Shown here: positions 16,357 to 24,754 of the stretch, in pieces
Position numbering within the stretch: position 1 is the first letter of the stretch
Layout: every line of letters starts with the position of its first letter
Assembly (NCBI RefSeq): GCF_026712185.1
Contig: NZ_JAPPUX010000001.1
Location: 1,054,001 to 1,118,000, forward strand
Origin: Nocardioides pini
Lineage (GTDB): Bacteria; Actinomycetota; Actinomycetes; Propionibacteriales; Nocardioidaceae
Length of the DNA: 64,000 nucleotides
Direction of reading: 5' to 3'
Translations under genes and position numbers: made by a program
The notes under the pieces: model-generated
The model's input: only the letters and a program-made list of their open reading frames with translations
Database searches by the model: none
Told to the model about the DNA's origin: nothing

Positions 16357-16929
16357 ATGAGCCAGGAGACCGGCGAGAAGAGCATGCGTGAGCGGATGCT
16401 GGCGGGGGAGCCGTACATCGCCGACGACCCGGTGCTGGCCGAGGAGTCGCAGCGGGCGCAGGACCTGGCGCACCGGATCAACACGATGGACCCGAACGAC
16501 GCCCGCGGGCGGCGCGAGCTGCTCGAGGAGCTGCTGGGCGGCTTCGGGGAGCACAGCGAGCTCCGTCCCCCGCTCCACTGCGACTACGGCTACCAGACGA
16601 CGATCGGCGCCCGGACCTTCGTCAACTGGGGGGTGACGCTGCTCGACGTAGCCGCGATCACGATCGGCGACGACGTCCAGATCGGCCCCCACGTGCAGCT
16701 GCTGACGGCCACCCACCCGCTCGAGCCGCAGCCGAGGCGCGACAAGTGGGAGGCCGCCCAGCCCATCACGATCGGCGACAACGTCTGGCTGGGCGGCGGC
16801 GTGATCGTCTGCCCCGGCGTCACCATCGGCGCGGACACCGTGGTCGGCGCGGGGTCGGTGGTGACCCGCGACCTGCCGGCCGGGGTGGTGGCCGTCGGCT
16901 CCCCGGCCCGCGTGGTCCGCGAGCTCTGA
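16357..16929 (+). CDS. sugar O-acetyltransferase (maltose/galactoside type)
   Basis: 190 residues. After the Mac domain (SMRERMLAGEPYIADDPVLA) come hexapeptide repeats forming a left-handed beta helix: TIGARTFVNWGVTLLD, ITIGDDVQIGPHVQLL, ITIGDNVWLGGGVIVCPGVT and VVGAGSVVTRDLP. The catalytic His is in LLTATHPLEPQ. It transfers acetyl from acetyl-CoA to a sugar hydroxyl. TACGTT six bases before ATG 16357 sets the start; ATG 16387 is an alternative. The end of the upstream MarR gene is 26 bp away. Confidence 0.92.
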   Translation: MSQETGEKSMRERMLAGEPYIADDPVLAEESQRAQDLAHRINTMDPNDARGRRELLEELLGGFGEHSELRPPLHCDYGYQTTIGARTFVNWGVTLLDVAAITIGDDVQIGPHVQLLTATHPLEPQPRRDKWEAAQPITIGDNVWLGGGVIVCPGVTIGADTVVGAGSVVTRDLPAGVVAVGSPARVVREL

Positions 16930-16932
16930 CCG

Positions 16933-17307
16933 TCAGAGGCGGGACAGGAACCGCTCCGCGTCGACCACCACGCGCGTGATCTCCCCGGCCGCCAGCACCT
17001 TGCCGCTGGCGGTGTCGCGCGCGCTGACGGTGAAGCGGTGCAGGCGGGCGTCCTCGTAGGCGCTCGACGCGGTCACCTCGACCTCGGCGCCGACCGGGCT
17101 CGCGGCGAGGTGCTCGACCTGCACCCGTGTGCCGACGCTCGTCGACCCCTCCGTCAGGACCGGCTCGACGCATGCGCAGGTGGCGGCCTCCAGCCACGCG
17201 AGCAACCGCGGCGTGCCGAGCACCGGCAGCGACCCGCTGCCGAGGGCCGCGGCGGTGTCGTCGTCGGCGACGACGTACGTCATCGTGGCGGGTTCGAGCT
17301 GCGGCAT
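16933..17307 (-). CDS. hot-dog fold thioesterase, FlK-like
   Basis: 124 residues. TPRLLAWLEAATCACVEPVL is the long hot-dog helix, followed by GTRVQVEHLAASPVGAEVEV and GKVLAAGEITRVVVDAERFL, matching the fluoroacetyl-CoA thioesterase-like family. GGAAGG seven bases upstream selects ATG 17307 over upstream in-frame ATGs, which would overlap the divergent promoter. The substrate is probably an acyl-CoA. Confidence 0.83.
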   Translation of the reverse strand: MPQLEPATMTYVVADDDTAAALGSGSLPVLGTPRLLAWLEAATCACVEPVLTEGSTSVGTRVQVEHLAASPVGAEVEVTASSAYEDARLHRFTVSARDTASGKVLAAGEITRVVVDAERFLSRL

Positions 17308-17374
17308 GGGCAGGCCTTCCGGGAAATCGGGGCTCGGTGGGGCAACCTGAGCCCCTAACACACGTCTACCAGAC

Positions 17375-17920
17375 ATGAGCGCGAGGGCTGCAGGGTTGGG
17401 CATCGGGGTGGAGCCTTCTGTGGACATCACCGAGCTCTACGCTGCCCACCGGCTCTCGCTGGTGAGGCTGGCGGTGCTGCTCGTCGACGACTTCGCCTCG
17501 GCCGAGGACGTCGTGCAGGACGCGTTCGCCGCGCTCGCCCGTCGCCCGGACGCGGTCAGGGACCCGTCCAAGGCGCTGGCGTACCTGCGTGTCTCGGTCG
17601 TCAACACGGCCCGCTCCGCGCTGCGGAGGCGTCGTACGGCGCGGGCGTACTCACCACCGCACGACCTCTCACCACCCTCGCCCGAGGACAGCGCGGTGCT
17701 GGCGGAGGAGCACCGGGAGGTCATCGAGGCGTTGCAGCAGCTCGCCCCCCGGCAGCGGGAGGTGCTGGTGCTGCGCTACTGGTCGAACCTGTCCGAGGCC
17801 GAGATCGCGCAGACCCTCGCGATCAGCCAGGGGACCGTGAAGTCGACGGCGAGCCGCGCGCTCGTCGCGCTCGAGAAGGCCATGAAGACCACCGCGAGCT
17901 CGGGGAAGGAGGAGCGATGA
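17375..17920 (+). CDS. ECF sigma factor (SigE-like family)
   Basis: 181 residues. Region 2: ITELYAAHRLSLVRLAVLLV and ASAEDVVQDAFAALARRPDA. Region 4: QQLAPRQREVLVLRYWSNLS and EAEIAQTLAISQGTVKSTAS. The start may be ATG 17375 or GTG 17411. It overlaps the following membrane protein by four bases (ATGA), so that protein is its likely regulator. Confidence 0.92.
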   Translation: MSARAAGLGIGVEPSVDITELYAAHRLSLVRLAVLLVDDFASAEDVVQDAFAALARRPDAVRDPSKALAYLRVSVVNTARSALRRRRTARAYSPPHDLSPPSPEDSAVLAEEHREVIEALQQLAPRQREVLVLRYWSNLSEAEIAQTLAISQGTVKSTASRALVALEKAMKTTASSGKEER

Positions 17921-19323
17921 GCGCGCCGGACACGATGTCGGAGATGGAGGAGCGGCTGCGATCCGCCCTGGCCGCCCGGGCCGAGCAGGTGCAGCCCGAG
18001 CACCTCGCCCCGCTCGCCCCTGTCGTCGACCTGCGTCCCCGGTGGCAGTCGCCGTGGGTGCTGCTGGCGACCGCGGCCGTGGTCCTGCTGGTGCTCGGCG
18101 TCGTGCTCCAGGGGGTCGGCCGCGGCCCGCGCTCGGACGACGTCGCACCGCGTCCGGACGAGCGGGTGGAGCTCGAGCTGCCGTCCGACGTCGGTCGCGA
18201 CTGGGCGCGCAACGACTCCGACCGACAGCCGCGGCTGGACCTCGACGGCGACGGGCGCGACGAGAAGGTGGTGTTCCGTGGCGAGCCGAGCCCCGAGCAC
18301 GACGGCCGCTACCGGCTGGAGACGACACTGAGCAGCACGGGCGAGGAGGCCTACGGCATCGCCGAGCTCGGCACCACGATCGCCACCAACGTCCTCGACC
18401 CGATCGACGCCGACGGAGACGGTGACGAGGAGCTGGTGCTCTACGTCGACGACGTCGCCGACGGCGGCCACCCGCTCGTCTTCGACCTGCGCGACGGCCT
18501 CCTCGTGCAGGCGGTCGCGGAGGACCCCGGGCTGCTGCTGCGGGGCGAGGTGCCGGTGCCGGGCGGGCGGACCCCGTACTACGAGATGGTCCGCCTGCAC
18601 GACTACTGGATCGAGGGCGGCAGGCTCTGGTCGAGCAGGTCGGTCAACAGCTATGCGACCGGCAACATGACCATCGCCCGCCCGCGGTCGATCGTCCTCG
18701 ACACCTGGAGCTGGCGGCTCACCGACGCCGGCCTGCTCGAGGCGGTCGAGGAGGGTTGCCTGCGCGACAGCGCCGAGCAGGGGCGGACGCCGTGCGAGGA
18801 GGGTGCGACCGACGACCTGCCGACGGACGGGGACGTCGCCCGGACGACGATCGGGCCGGGCGAGGGTGCGCGGTTCGAGCAGGGCTACCGCTACGGCGCA
18901 CGGGTCGAGGACGGCGCTCCGCCCGTCCTGGTGGTCGAGGGCGACGACGGACGCACGATCAGGCACGACCTGGACGTCGACGACCCGCGGGTCTCCACGG
19001 TGCAGCCGGTCTCGGTCATGTCCGACGGCGCGTCGTTCCTGGTGACCTCGGCGTCGGACCCGTCCTACGTCCGGGTGCTCGCGCAGGACGGCGACCGCCT
19101 CCGGTCCCTCGAGCCGGTGGGTGAGGTCGAGCTCACGAACGACGGGTCGACGCGCACGTGGCTGACGAGCAGTGGCGGCCTGGTGACGGCCGTTGCGCAG
19201 GACGACGGGACGTGGCGGACCTGGGGCTGGCTGCTGCTCCGAGGTGGTCGCATGACCGGCGTGCCGACCGGCACGGTCTGCTTCGACGACCCGGCCGACC
19301 CGTCGACGATCCGTCGCTGCTGA
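17917..19323 (+). CDS. membrane-anchored regulator with FG-GAP-like calcium loops
   Basis: 468 residues. The N-terminus MEERLRSALAARAEQV is a short cytoplasmic helix of the kind that binds sigma factors. One transmembrane segment (WVLLATAAVVLLVLGVVL) follows, and the rest is outside the cell. The exported part has acidic loops LDLDGDGRDEKVVF and DADGDGDEELVLYV, with the DxDxDG spacing of FG-GAP/EF-hand-like calcium sites, and two Cys-containing segments. Coupled to the ECF sigma by the ATGA overlap, it is probably its anti-sigma and sensor, though no zinc-finger anti-sigma domain is present. Confidence 0.7.
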   Translation: MSAPDTMSEMEERLRSALAARAEQVQPEHLAPLAPVVDLRPRWQSPWVLLATAAVVLLVLGVVLQGVGRGPRSDDVAPRPDERVELELPSDVGRDWARNDSDRQPRLDLDGDGRDEKVVFRGEPSPEHDGRYRLETTLSSTGEEAYGIAELGTTIATNVLDPIDADGDGDEELVLYVDDVADGGHPLVFDLRDGLLVQAVAEDPGLLLRGEVPVPGGRTPYYEMVRLHDYWIEGGRLWSSRSVNSYATGNMTIARPRSIVLDTWSWRLTDAGLLEAVEEGCLRDSAEQGRTPCEEGATDDLPTDGDVARTTIGPGEGARFEQGYRYGARVEDGAPPVLVVEGDDGRTIRHDLDVDDPRVSTVQPVSVMSDGASFLVTSASDPSYVRVLAQDGDRLRSLEPVGEVELTNDGSTRTWLTSSGGLVTAVAQDDGTWRTWGWLLLRGGRMTGVPTGTVCFDDPADPSTIRRC

Positions 19324-19327
19324 GGCC

Positions 19328-19807
19328 TCAGAAGGTCTTGCTGAAGGCGAGCAGGTCGACACCAGGCACCGGTGACCAGTCGCGCTCGGGGTCGCGTGCG
19401 TAGCCCAGCCGTCCGTAGACCTGGTGGGCGGCCGCCATCGTCGCCAGCGACGACAGCGCCATGCCCCTCGCGCCGTGCTCACGCGCCCGCTGCTCGCACA
19501 GCCGGGCGAGCGCGGTGCCGGCGCCCGCGCCCTGCGCCGCCGGGTCGACGGCGAGCATCCGGAACTCGCCCTCGTCGTCGCGCCCGATCTCGCGCCACGG
19601 CGAGCCGGGTGGGCAGTAGGTCACGACCCCGACGACCGTCTCCTCGAGCACCGCCACCCACACCTCGGCCTGGGCGGCACGCGTGGCCACGTCGCGCAAC
19701 CGGTCGCGGTAGTCGTCCTCGGCACCGGTGAGCAGCGGGTCGTACGCCGCCACGCACACGGCGCCGGCGGCGGCGTGCTCGTCGGGCCGGATCCGGCGCA
19801 CCTCCAC
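19328..19807 (-). CDS. GNAT-family N-acetyltransferase
   Basis: 159 residues. The acetyl-CoA loop is EFRMLAVDPAAQGAGAGTAL (motif A, Q/RxxGxG/A), followed by LSSLATMAAAHQVYGRLGYA. Substrate unknown. It lies ten bases after the stop of the IlvG-like gene and is probably in its operon. Confidence 0.88.
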   Translation of the reverse strand: MEVRRIRPDEHAAAGAVCVAAYDPLLTGAEDDYRDRLRDVATRAAQAEVWVAVLEETVVGVVTYCPPGSPWREIGRDDEGEFRMLAVDPAAQGAGAGTALARLCEQRAREHGARGMALSSLATMAAAHQVYGRLGYARDPERDWSPVPGVDLLAFSKTF

Positions 19808-19817
19808 GACCGGGCCC

Positions 19818-21497
19818 TCAGATGCCGAAGGTGTTGCGCGGGTAGGCCGCCTCGACGTCGGTGATCACGTTGACGAGGTAGGGCACGCCGGACGCGTAGG
19901 CCCGGTCGAGGGCCGGCCCGATCTCCTGGGGGTCGCTCACCGTCTCGCCCGCGCCGCCGAGCGCCTTGACCACGTCGTCGTACGGCGTGCGCTGGGCGAG
20001 GTCGGCGACGACGTCGTAGCCGTAGAGCATCTGCATCGGGCCCTTCTCCAGGCCCCAGGCGGAGTTGTTGCCCATGACCATGACGACCGGCAGGTCGTGG
20101 CGCACGAGCGTGTCGACGTCCATCAGCGAGAAGCCCGCCGCGCCGTCGCCGAGGAGGAGGGTGACCTGCGCGCTCGGCCGCGCGATGCGTGCCGCGATCG
20201 CCGCGCCGAGGCCGGCGCCGAGGCAGCCGTAGGGCCCCGGGTCGAGCCAGCCGCCGGGGCGCTTCGGCTCGACGTACTTGCCGGCGAAGGAGACGAAGTC
20301 GCCGCCGTCGCCGATCACGACCGAGTCGTCCTCCAGACGGGGGACCAGCTCGCCGTAGATCCGGGCGGGGTGGATGGGGTCGGCCTCGGCGGTGAGGAGC
20401 TGGGCGTCCCTCTCGGCCGCGGCCCGCACCTGGTCGCGCAGCTGGTCGGCCCACGTGCGCCAGTCGGGCCTGGGGCCGGCCTCGACGGCCTTCTGCAGGC
20501 CGTCGAGGACCGTGGTGAGGTCGCCCGCGACGGACGCGGCGAGCTCGGCGTGGCCGGAGACCTGGCCGGGGGAGTCGGCGATGTGGACGACCCGGGCGAA
20601 CTCGCCCGTCGGGTTCTTGTCCGGGCCGCCGAACGCGCCGTAGCCGAGGCGGAAGTCGAGCGGGGTGCCCACGACGACGACCAGGTCGGCGCCGGACAGC
20701 GCCGCACCACGCGCCTTGGTGACCAGCGAGCGGTGCCCGCCGGGGATGACGCCGCGACCCATGCCGTTGGTGAGGGTCGGGATGCCGAGGTCCTCCACGA
20801 ACCGCAGGGCGGCCTCCTCGGCGTGGTCGGCCCACACGTCGGTGCCGAGGATGAGGACGGGACGCTGCGCGCGGGCGAGCAGGCCGGCGACCCTGGCGAT
20901 GTCGTCGTCGTCCGGCTCGACGCGGATGCCCTCGCCCGGGCCGACGGTGCCCGACGCCGAGTTGAAGAACTCGTCCATGGGCACGTCGACGAACACCGGG
21001 CCACGGTGGCTCGAGCGGGCCAGCGTGAAGGCCTCGTCGATCCCGGCCGCGACGTCGCCCGCGGTCATCAGGGTCTTCGCGGCCTTCGCGACGGGCGCGA
21101 TGATCGGCGGCTGGTCGAGCTCCTGCAGGGAGCCCGTGCCCCAGCGGTTCTGCGGGGCGCGTCCGCCGACGACGACCATCGGCGAGCCGGCGAACTGGGC
21201 CTGGGCGATCGCGCTGATGCCGTTGGTGACGCCCGGACCGGCGGTCAGCACGGCCAGGCCGGGGACCCGGGTGAGCTTGCCGGTCGCCTCCGCCGCGAAG
21301 GCGGCGGTCTGCTCGTGGCGCACGTCGAGCAGCCGCATCTGCGGGTCCTGGGCATCCTGGTTGATGCGCACGGCGCCGTCGTACATCGGGAAGACGTGCG
21401 CGCCGGAGAGGGTGAACATCGTCTCCACCCCGTGGGCGCGGGCGACGTGCACGGCCAGCTCGCCGCTGTGGCCGGTGATCTCGCTGCTGCTGCTCAT
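19818..21497 (-). CDS. IlvG-like thiamine-diphosphate enzyme (acetolactate synthase family)
   Basis: 559 residues. The pyrimidine-binding domain has the catalytic Glu in VRHEQTAAFAAEATG. The ThDP motif is GDGAAGFSLMDVDTLVRHDL, running to VMVMGNN (GDGx...NN). The sequence closely follows the mycobacterial IlvG group (FTLSGAHVFPMYDG, YGCLGAGLGAAIAARIARP), a set of acetolactate-synthase-like proteins outside the ilvBNC operon. No regulatory subunit is adjacent, so a different 2-oxoacid or oxalyl-CoA-type reaction is possible. TAACCT seven bases before ATG 21497 sets the start. Confidence 0.82.
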   Translation of the reverse strand: MSSSSEITGHSGELAVHVARAHGVETMFTLSGAHVFPMYDGAVRINQDAQDPQMRLLDVRHEQTAAFAAEATGKLTRVPGLAVLTAGPGVTNGISAIAQAQFAGSPMVVVGGRAPQNRWGTGSLQELDQPPIIAPVAKAAKTLMTAGDVAAGIDEAFTLARSSHRGPVFVDVPMDEFFNSASGTVGPGEGIRVEPDDDDIARVAGLLARAQRPVLILGTDVWADHAEEAALRFVEDLGIPTLTNGMGRGVIPGGHRSLVTKARGAALSGADLVVVVGTPLDFRLGYGAFGGPDKNPTGEFARVVHIADSPGQVSGHAELAASVAGDLTTVLDGLQKAVEAGPRPDWRTWADQLRDQVRAAAERDAQLLTAEADPIHPARIYGELVPRLEDDSVVIGDGGDFVSFAGKYVEPKRPGGWLDPGPYGCLGAGLGAAIAARIARPSAQVTLLLGDGAAGFSLMDVDTLVRHDLPVVMVMGNNSAWGLEKGPMQMLYGYDVVADLAQRTPYDDVVKALGGAGETVSDPQEIGPALDRAYASGVPYLVNVITDVEAAYPRNTFGI

Positions 21498-21507
21498 GTC
21501 CCGCAGG

Positions 21508-22362
21508 TTAGCGGGTGTCTACTCGCAGGTAGGGAGCGTTGGTCAACCGCAGTGCGTCGATGACCACGAGGAGCAGGTCGGGCCGCACGGCCGGCTGGTC
21601 GTGGCCCAGCGAGAGGTGCAGGAAGAGGGCGCGGAGGAACGCCTGCGGCGCCGCGGTGACGGCGTAGGGGTCGTGGTCGACGGTGCCCCCGTAGGGGTTG
21701 GCCGCGGCACCGATCCGGTGCACCCACGGCTCGAGGGCGTCGACGCCGAGCGTGTTGCGGCGCAGGACCTGCATCACCGCGGCGGCGATGCGGTCGGGCT
21801 CGCCCGCGGCGAGCGGGGCGTCGGACGGCTGCTCGAGCAGGCGCTCGGCGATGATGTCGAGGAGCACCGCGTGCTCCGGCCCGGCGAGGTGGGGCGACTC
21901 CCCGAGGGCGCCGAGGGTGTCCGCGCCGTGGGCGATGGCGTGCGCCCAGCCCTTGTCGGTGACGTAGCCGCGGGTGTCGCGCTCGGTGAGGAACCAGGTC
22001 GCGGCCCGGTCGCCCCACTCCAGGATCTTCGCCCCCGGCAGCAGGTGGCGCGCGTTGTCGCGCTCGATGCACGCGCCCAGGATCAACGCGCTGAAGCTGC
22101 GTCGGAAGACCGTGTCGGTCCCGTCCTCGCCCAGCCCGACCGAGAGCCCGGCGACCATGCCGTCACCGAGACCGGCGAGCAGGTCGTCGTAGACGCCGTT
22201 GTCGATCCAGGTGGCGAGGGCCGGGAACGCGGTGCCGTCGCGCACCTCGGGGCGGGTGGAGCCGAGCATGGCGGTGAGCTCGGCCGTCAGCTCGTCGAGA
22301 GGGCGATCCGAGGGGACCTCGAACCCGGCCCTCTGCACCTGCTCCCAGTAGCCGATCGACAT
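21508..22362 (-). CDS. DUF2785-type protein
   Basis: 284 residues of helical character. Conserved-looking segments are FPALATWIDNGVYDDLLAGL, DNARHLLPGAKILEWGDRAA and TRGYVTDKGWAHAIAHGADT, which fit the uncharacterised DUF2785 family. No catalytic motif is recognisable. ATG 22362 (MSIGYWEQ) is preferred; ATG 22371 is possible. It ends ten bases before the IlvG-like gene. Confidence 0.72.
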   Translation of the reverse strand: MSIGYWEQVQRAGFEVPSDRPLDELTAELTAMLGSTRPEVRDGTAFPALATWIDNGVYDDLLAGLGDGMVAGLSVGLGEDGTDTVFRRSFSALILGACIERDNARHLLPGAKILEWGDRAATWFLTERDTRGYVTDKGWAHAIAHGADTLGALGESPHLAGPEHAVLLDIIAERLLEQPSDAPLAAGEPDRIAAAVMQVLRRNTLGVDALEPWVHRIGAAANPYGGTVDHDPYAVTAAPQAFLRALFLHLSLGHDQPAVRPDLLLVVIDALRLTNAPYLRVDTR

Positions 22363-22432
22363 GCGCCCCATCCTGCCAGCCACCGCGGACGGGACCCTAG
22401 TCCGGCCGCACACCGGCCCATGCACGTGGCCC

Positions 22433-22438
22433 TAGGCT
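22433..22438 (+). promoter_or_regulatory. -10 hexamer TAGGCT for pdtaS
   Basis: TAGGCT lies six bases before GTG 22445; a leaderless start. Confidence 0.5.
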
Positions 22439-22444
22439 GGCCGG

Positions 22445-23923
22445 GTGCCCTCCCTCCACGAGCTCGTGCGAGCCCACACCGACCTCGTGGAGGACGACGT
22501 CGCCTGGCTCCAGCTGCTGATGGCGGACTGGCAGATCCTCGCCGACCTGTCCTTCGCCGACCTGGTGCTGTGGCTGCCGGACCGGGAGGGCAAGGGCTAC
22601 TGGGCGGGCGGCCAGATGCGTCCCACGACCGGCCCCACGGCGCTGGTGGACGACGTCCTCGGGACCTTCATCCCGGCCGGACGCCGCCGCATGCTCGACG
22701 AGGCCTTCACGACCGGCCGCCTCGTGCGCGAGGGGGACCCGGAGTGGCGCGACGACGTGCCGGTGCGGGTGGAGGTGATCCCCGTGCGCCGGGCCGGCCG
22801 GGTGATCGCGACGATCGCGCGCAACACCAACCTGCTGGGCGTGCGCACCCCCAGCCGCCTCGAGCTCAGCTACCTCCAGACCGCCGCCGACCTGACCCAG
22901 ATGATCGCCGCCGGCTACTTCCCGCTCAGCGAGCAGCGCGGCGACCACGCCGACTCACCGCGGGTGGGCGACGGCTTCGTGCGGCTCGACCCGGCCGGGC
23001 GGGTGGTGTACGCCAGCCCCAACGGGTTGTCGGCCTACCGCCGGCTCGGGCTGCAGGGTGACCTCGCCGGCCTGGTGCTCACCGACCTGACCCGCGAGCT
23101 GGTGCCGGCCCGCAGGCGCCCGGACGAGGAGACCCTCAGCGCGGTGCTCGGCGGTCGGGACGGACGCGCGACCGAGGTCGGCACCGACGAGGTCACCCTG
23201 ATCGTGCGCAGCATCCCGCTGCGTCCGCAGGGGGAGCGCAACGGGGCGCTCCTGCTCGTGCGCGACGTCACCGAGCTGCGCAGCCGCGACCGCGAGCTGG
23301 TGACCAAGGACGTCACCATCCGCGAGATCCACCACCGGGTGAAGAACAACCTGCAGACCGTCGCAGCGCTGCTGCGCCTGCAGGCGCGTCGTACGGGGGC
23401 CGAGGACGCCAAGGCGGCGCTGGAGGAGGCCGTGCGCCGGGTGGGCTCGATCGCCATCGTGCACGAGACGCTCAGCCACGCGGTCGAGGAGACCGTCGAC
23501 TTCGACGAGATCGCCGACCGGCTCGGCTCGATGGTCGTCGACGTCAGCGGTGTCGGCGTGCGGGTCCGGGTCGTCCGCGAGGGATCCTTCGGCAAGCTGC
23601 CGTCGGAGGCCGCGACCCCGCTCGCCATGGTGCTGACCGAGCTGTTGCAGAACGCCGTCGAGCACGGCTACGCCGGCCAGGAGGTGCCGACGGCGGGGCA
23701 CTCGGGCCGCGTGGTGGTCACCGCGCGCCGCATCGTGGGCCGCCTGCACGTCGTCGTGGAGGACGACGGGCGTGGCCTGCCCGACGACTTCGACATCGAC
23801 TCCTCGACCCAGCTGGGCCTGTCGATCGTGCGCACCCTGGTGGAGTCGGAGCTCGGCGGCGTGCTGGAGATCGGCCCCGGGAGCCGGGGCACGCGGGTGC
23901 AGGCGGACCTGCCGGTGGAGTGA
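22445..23923 (+). CDS. pdtaS: PdtaS-type cytoplasmic sensor histidine kinase
   Basis: 492 residues without transmembrane segments. An N-terminal GAF-like domain (to about residue 150) has LSFADLVLWLPDREGKGYWA; a PAS-like domain follows (GFVRLDPAGRVVYASPNGLS). The HWE/HisKA_2 phosphorylation helix is REIHHRVKNNLQTVAALLRL, with the N box in LTELLQNAVEHGY and G box in LGLSIVRTLVESELGG. In mycobacteria PdtaS phosphorylates the ANTAR antiterminator PdtaR, encoded elsewhere, and lies next to whiB1 exactly as here. Confidence 0.92.
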   Translation: MPSLHELVRAHTDLVEDDVAWLQLLMADWQILADLSFADLVLWLPDREGKGYWAGGQMRPTTGPTALVDDVLGTFIPAGRRRMLDEAFTTGRLVREGDPEWRDDVPVRVEVIPVRRAGRVIATIARNTNLLGVRTPSRLELSYLQTAADLTQMIAAGYFPLSEQRGDHADSPRVGDGFVRLDPAGRVVYASPNGLSAYRRLGLQGDLAGLVLTDLTRELVPARRRPDEETLSAVLGGRDGRATEVGTDEVTLIVRSIPLRPQGERNGALLLVRDVTELRSRDRELVTKDVTIREIHHRVKNNLQTVAALLRLQARRTGAEDAKAALEEAVRRVGSIAIVHETLSHAVEETVDFDEIADRLGSMVVDVSGVGVRVRVVREGSFGKLPSEAATPLAMVLTELLQNAVEHGYAGQEVPTAGHSGRVVVTARRIVGRLHVVVEDDGRGLPDDFDIDSSTQLGLSIVRTLVESELGGVLEIGPGSRGTRVQADLPVE

Positions 23924-23927
23924 GGCC

Positions 23928-24179
23928 TCAGGCCGTGCGGATGCGGGCGCGGGCGTTGCGGCGCTTCAGCGCGCGGCGCTCGTCCTCGCTGAGGCCACCC
24001 CACACCCCGTGGTCCTGGCCGGCCTCGAGGGCCCAGGCCAGGCACTGCTCTCGCACCTCGCAACGACGGCAGACCTGCTTGGCCTCCTCGATCTGGAGGA
24101 TCGCGGGACCGGTGTTGCCGATGGGGAAGAACAGCTCAGGGTCCTCGTCGAGGCATGCAGAGCGGCTACGCCAATCCAT
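23928..24179 (-). CDS. whiB1: WhiB1-type iron-sulfur transcription factor
   Basis: 83 residues. Four cluster-binding Cys occur: one in SRSACLDEDPELFFP, then AKQVCRRCEVREQCLAWALE. The GVWGGLSEDERRALKRRNAR tail is the G[V/I]WGG turn plus basic DNA-binding helix. The protein binds a nitric-oxide-sensitive 4Fe-4S cluster and region 4 of the principal sigma. The stop faces the pdtaS stop four bases away, matching mycobacterial gene order. Confidence 0.95.
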   Translation of the reverse strand: MDWRSRSACLDEDPELFFPIGNTGPAILQIEEAKQVCRRCEVREQCLAWALEAGQDHGVWGGLSEDERRALKRRNARARIRTA

Positions 24180-24278
24180 GGGTGGGGGAATCCCTCTTTC
24201 ACATCACGTCGGGTTGCTGTTTGCGGACGTTCAGCTGGCCCGGGCGCCGGAAAGCGCAGCGACCAGACTTGCAATCTT

Positions 24279-24288
24279 TGAACGTTCA
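24279..24288. promoter_or_regulatory. perfect palindrome TGAACGTTCA upstream of whiB1
   Basis: The ten-base palindrome sits in the 155 bp between whiB1 and the divergent membrane protein, extended as TGTGAACGTTCAAA on the whiB1 strand. It is a likely binding site for a dimeric regulator. Its TGTGA half recalls CRP sites, but the spacing does not fit CRP. Confidence 0.35.
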
Positions 24289-24322
24289 CACAACCCCCAA
24301 CGCTGGTCGTGTCCGTCACAAC

Positions 24323-24328
24323 TACTGT
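24323..24328 (+). promoter_or_regulatory. -10 hexamer TACTGT
   Basis: It lies six bases before GTG 24335, indicating leaderless transcription and excluding longer in-frame starts that would overlap whiB1. Confidence 0.5.
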
Positions 24329-24334
24329 TGTGCG

Positions 24335-24754
24335 GTGCCCGTTACGCCACAGGCTGATGCCCCCGGCCCCGACCCTACCGTCCCGCCCCCGTTGCAGGTG
24401 GCTGCCGCTCTCGTGGCGATCGAGGCGTTCGTCCTCCTCGTGCTCGCCGTGCTCGAGCTGGCCAACCTCCGATCGACCCGGCTCACGATGGGCGTCACGA
24501 CCACGATGTTCTTCGTCGCCGCCGCGGCCGGGCTGGCGTGGTGCGCCTGGTCGCTGTGGCGGGCGCGTCGCTGGGCGCGCGGGCCGGTGGTGATGGCCCA
24601 GCTGATCCAGCTCGGCCTGGCGTGGAACTTCCGCGACGCCCCGACCACGCTGCTGGCGATCGGCCTCGCCGTCGCGGGCGTCGTGGTCATCGCGGGGCTC
24701 CTCCACCCGGCGACCACGCAGGTGCTGGAGGGCGACGCCCGTCCGGGAGGCTAG
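24335..24754 (+). CDS. small integral membrane protein
   Basis: 139 residues with four hydrophobic helices, e.g. AAALVAIEAFVLLVLAVLEL and LLAIGLAVAGVVVIAGLLHP, and a Pro-rich N-terminus. Similar proteins are common and uncharacterised in actinobacteria. Its TAG stop overlaps the TAG stop of sigF on the other strand through the shared bases CTAG. Confidence 0.75.
   Translation: MPVTPQADAPGPDPTVPPPLQVAAALVAIEAFVLLVLAVLELANLRSTRLTMGVTTTMFFVAAAAGLAWCAWSLWRARRWARGPVVMAQLIQLGLAWNFRDAPTTLLAIGLAVAGVVVIAGLLHPATTQVLEGDARPGG

Noticed and set aside
19818..21497. Oxalyl-CoA decarboxylase or ilvB
   Set aside because: The sequence follows the mycobacterial IlvG group more closely; no ilvN/ilvC nearby and no formyl-CoA transferase. 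Function left open.
24279..24292. CRP/FNR-type site upstream of whiB1
   Set aside because: Only the TGTGA half matches and the half-site spacing is four, not six.
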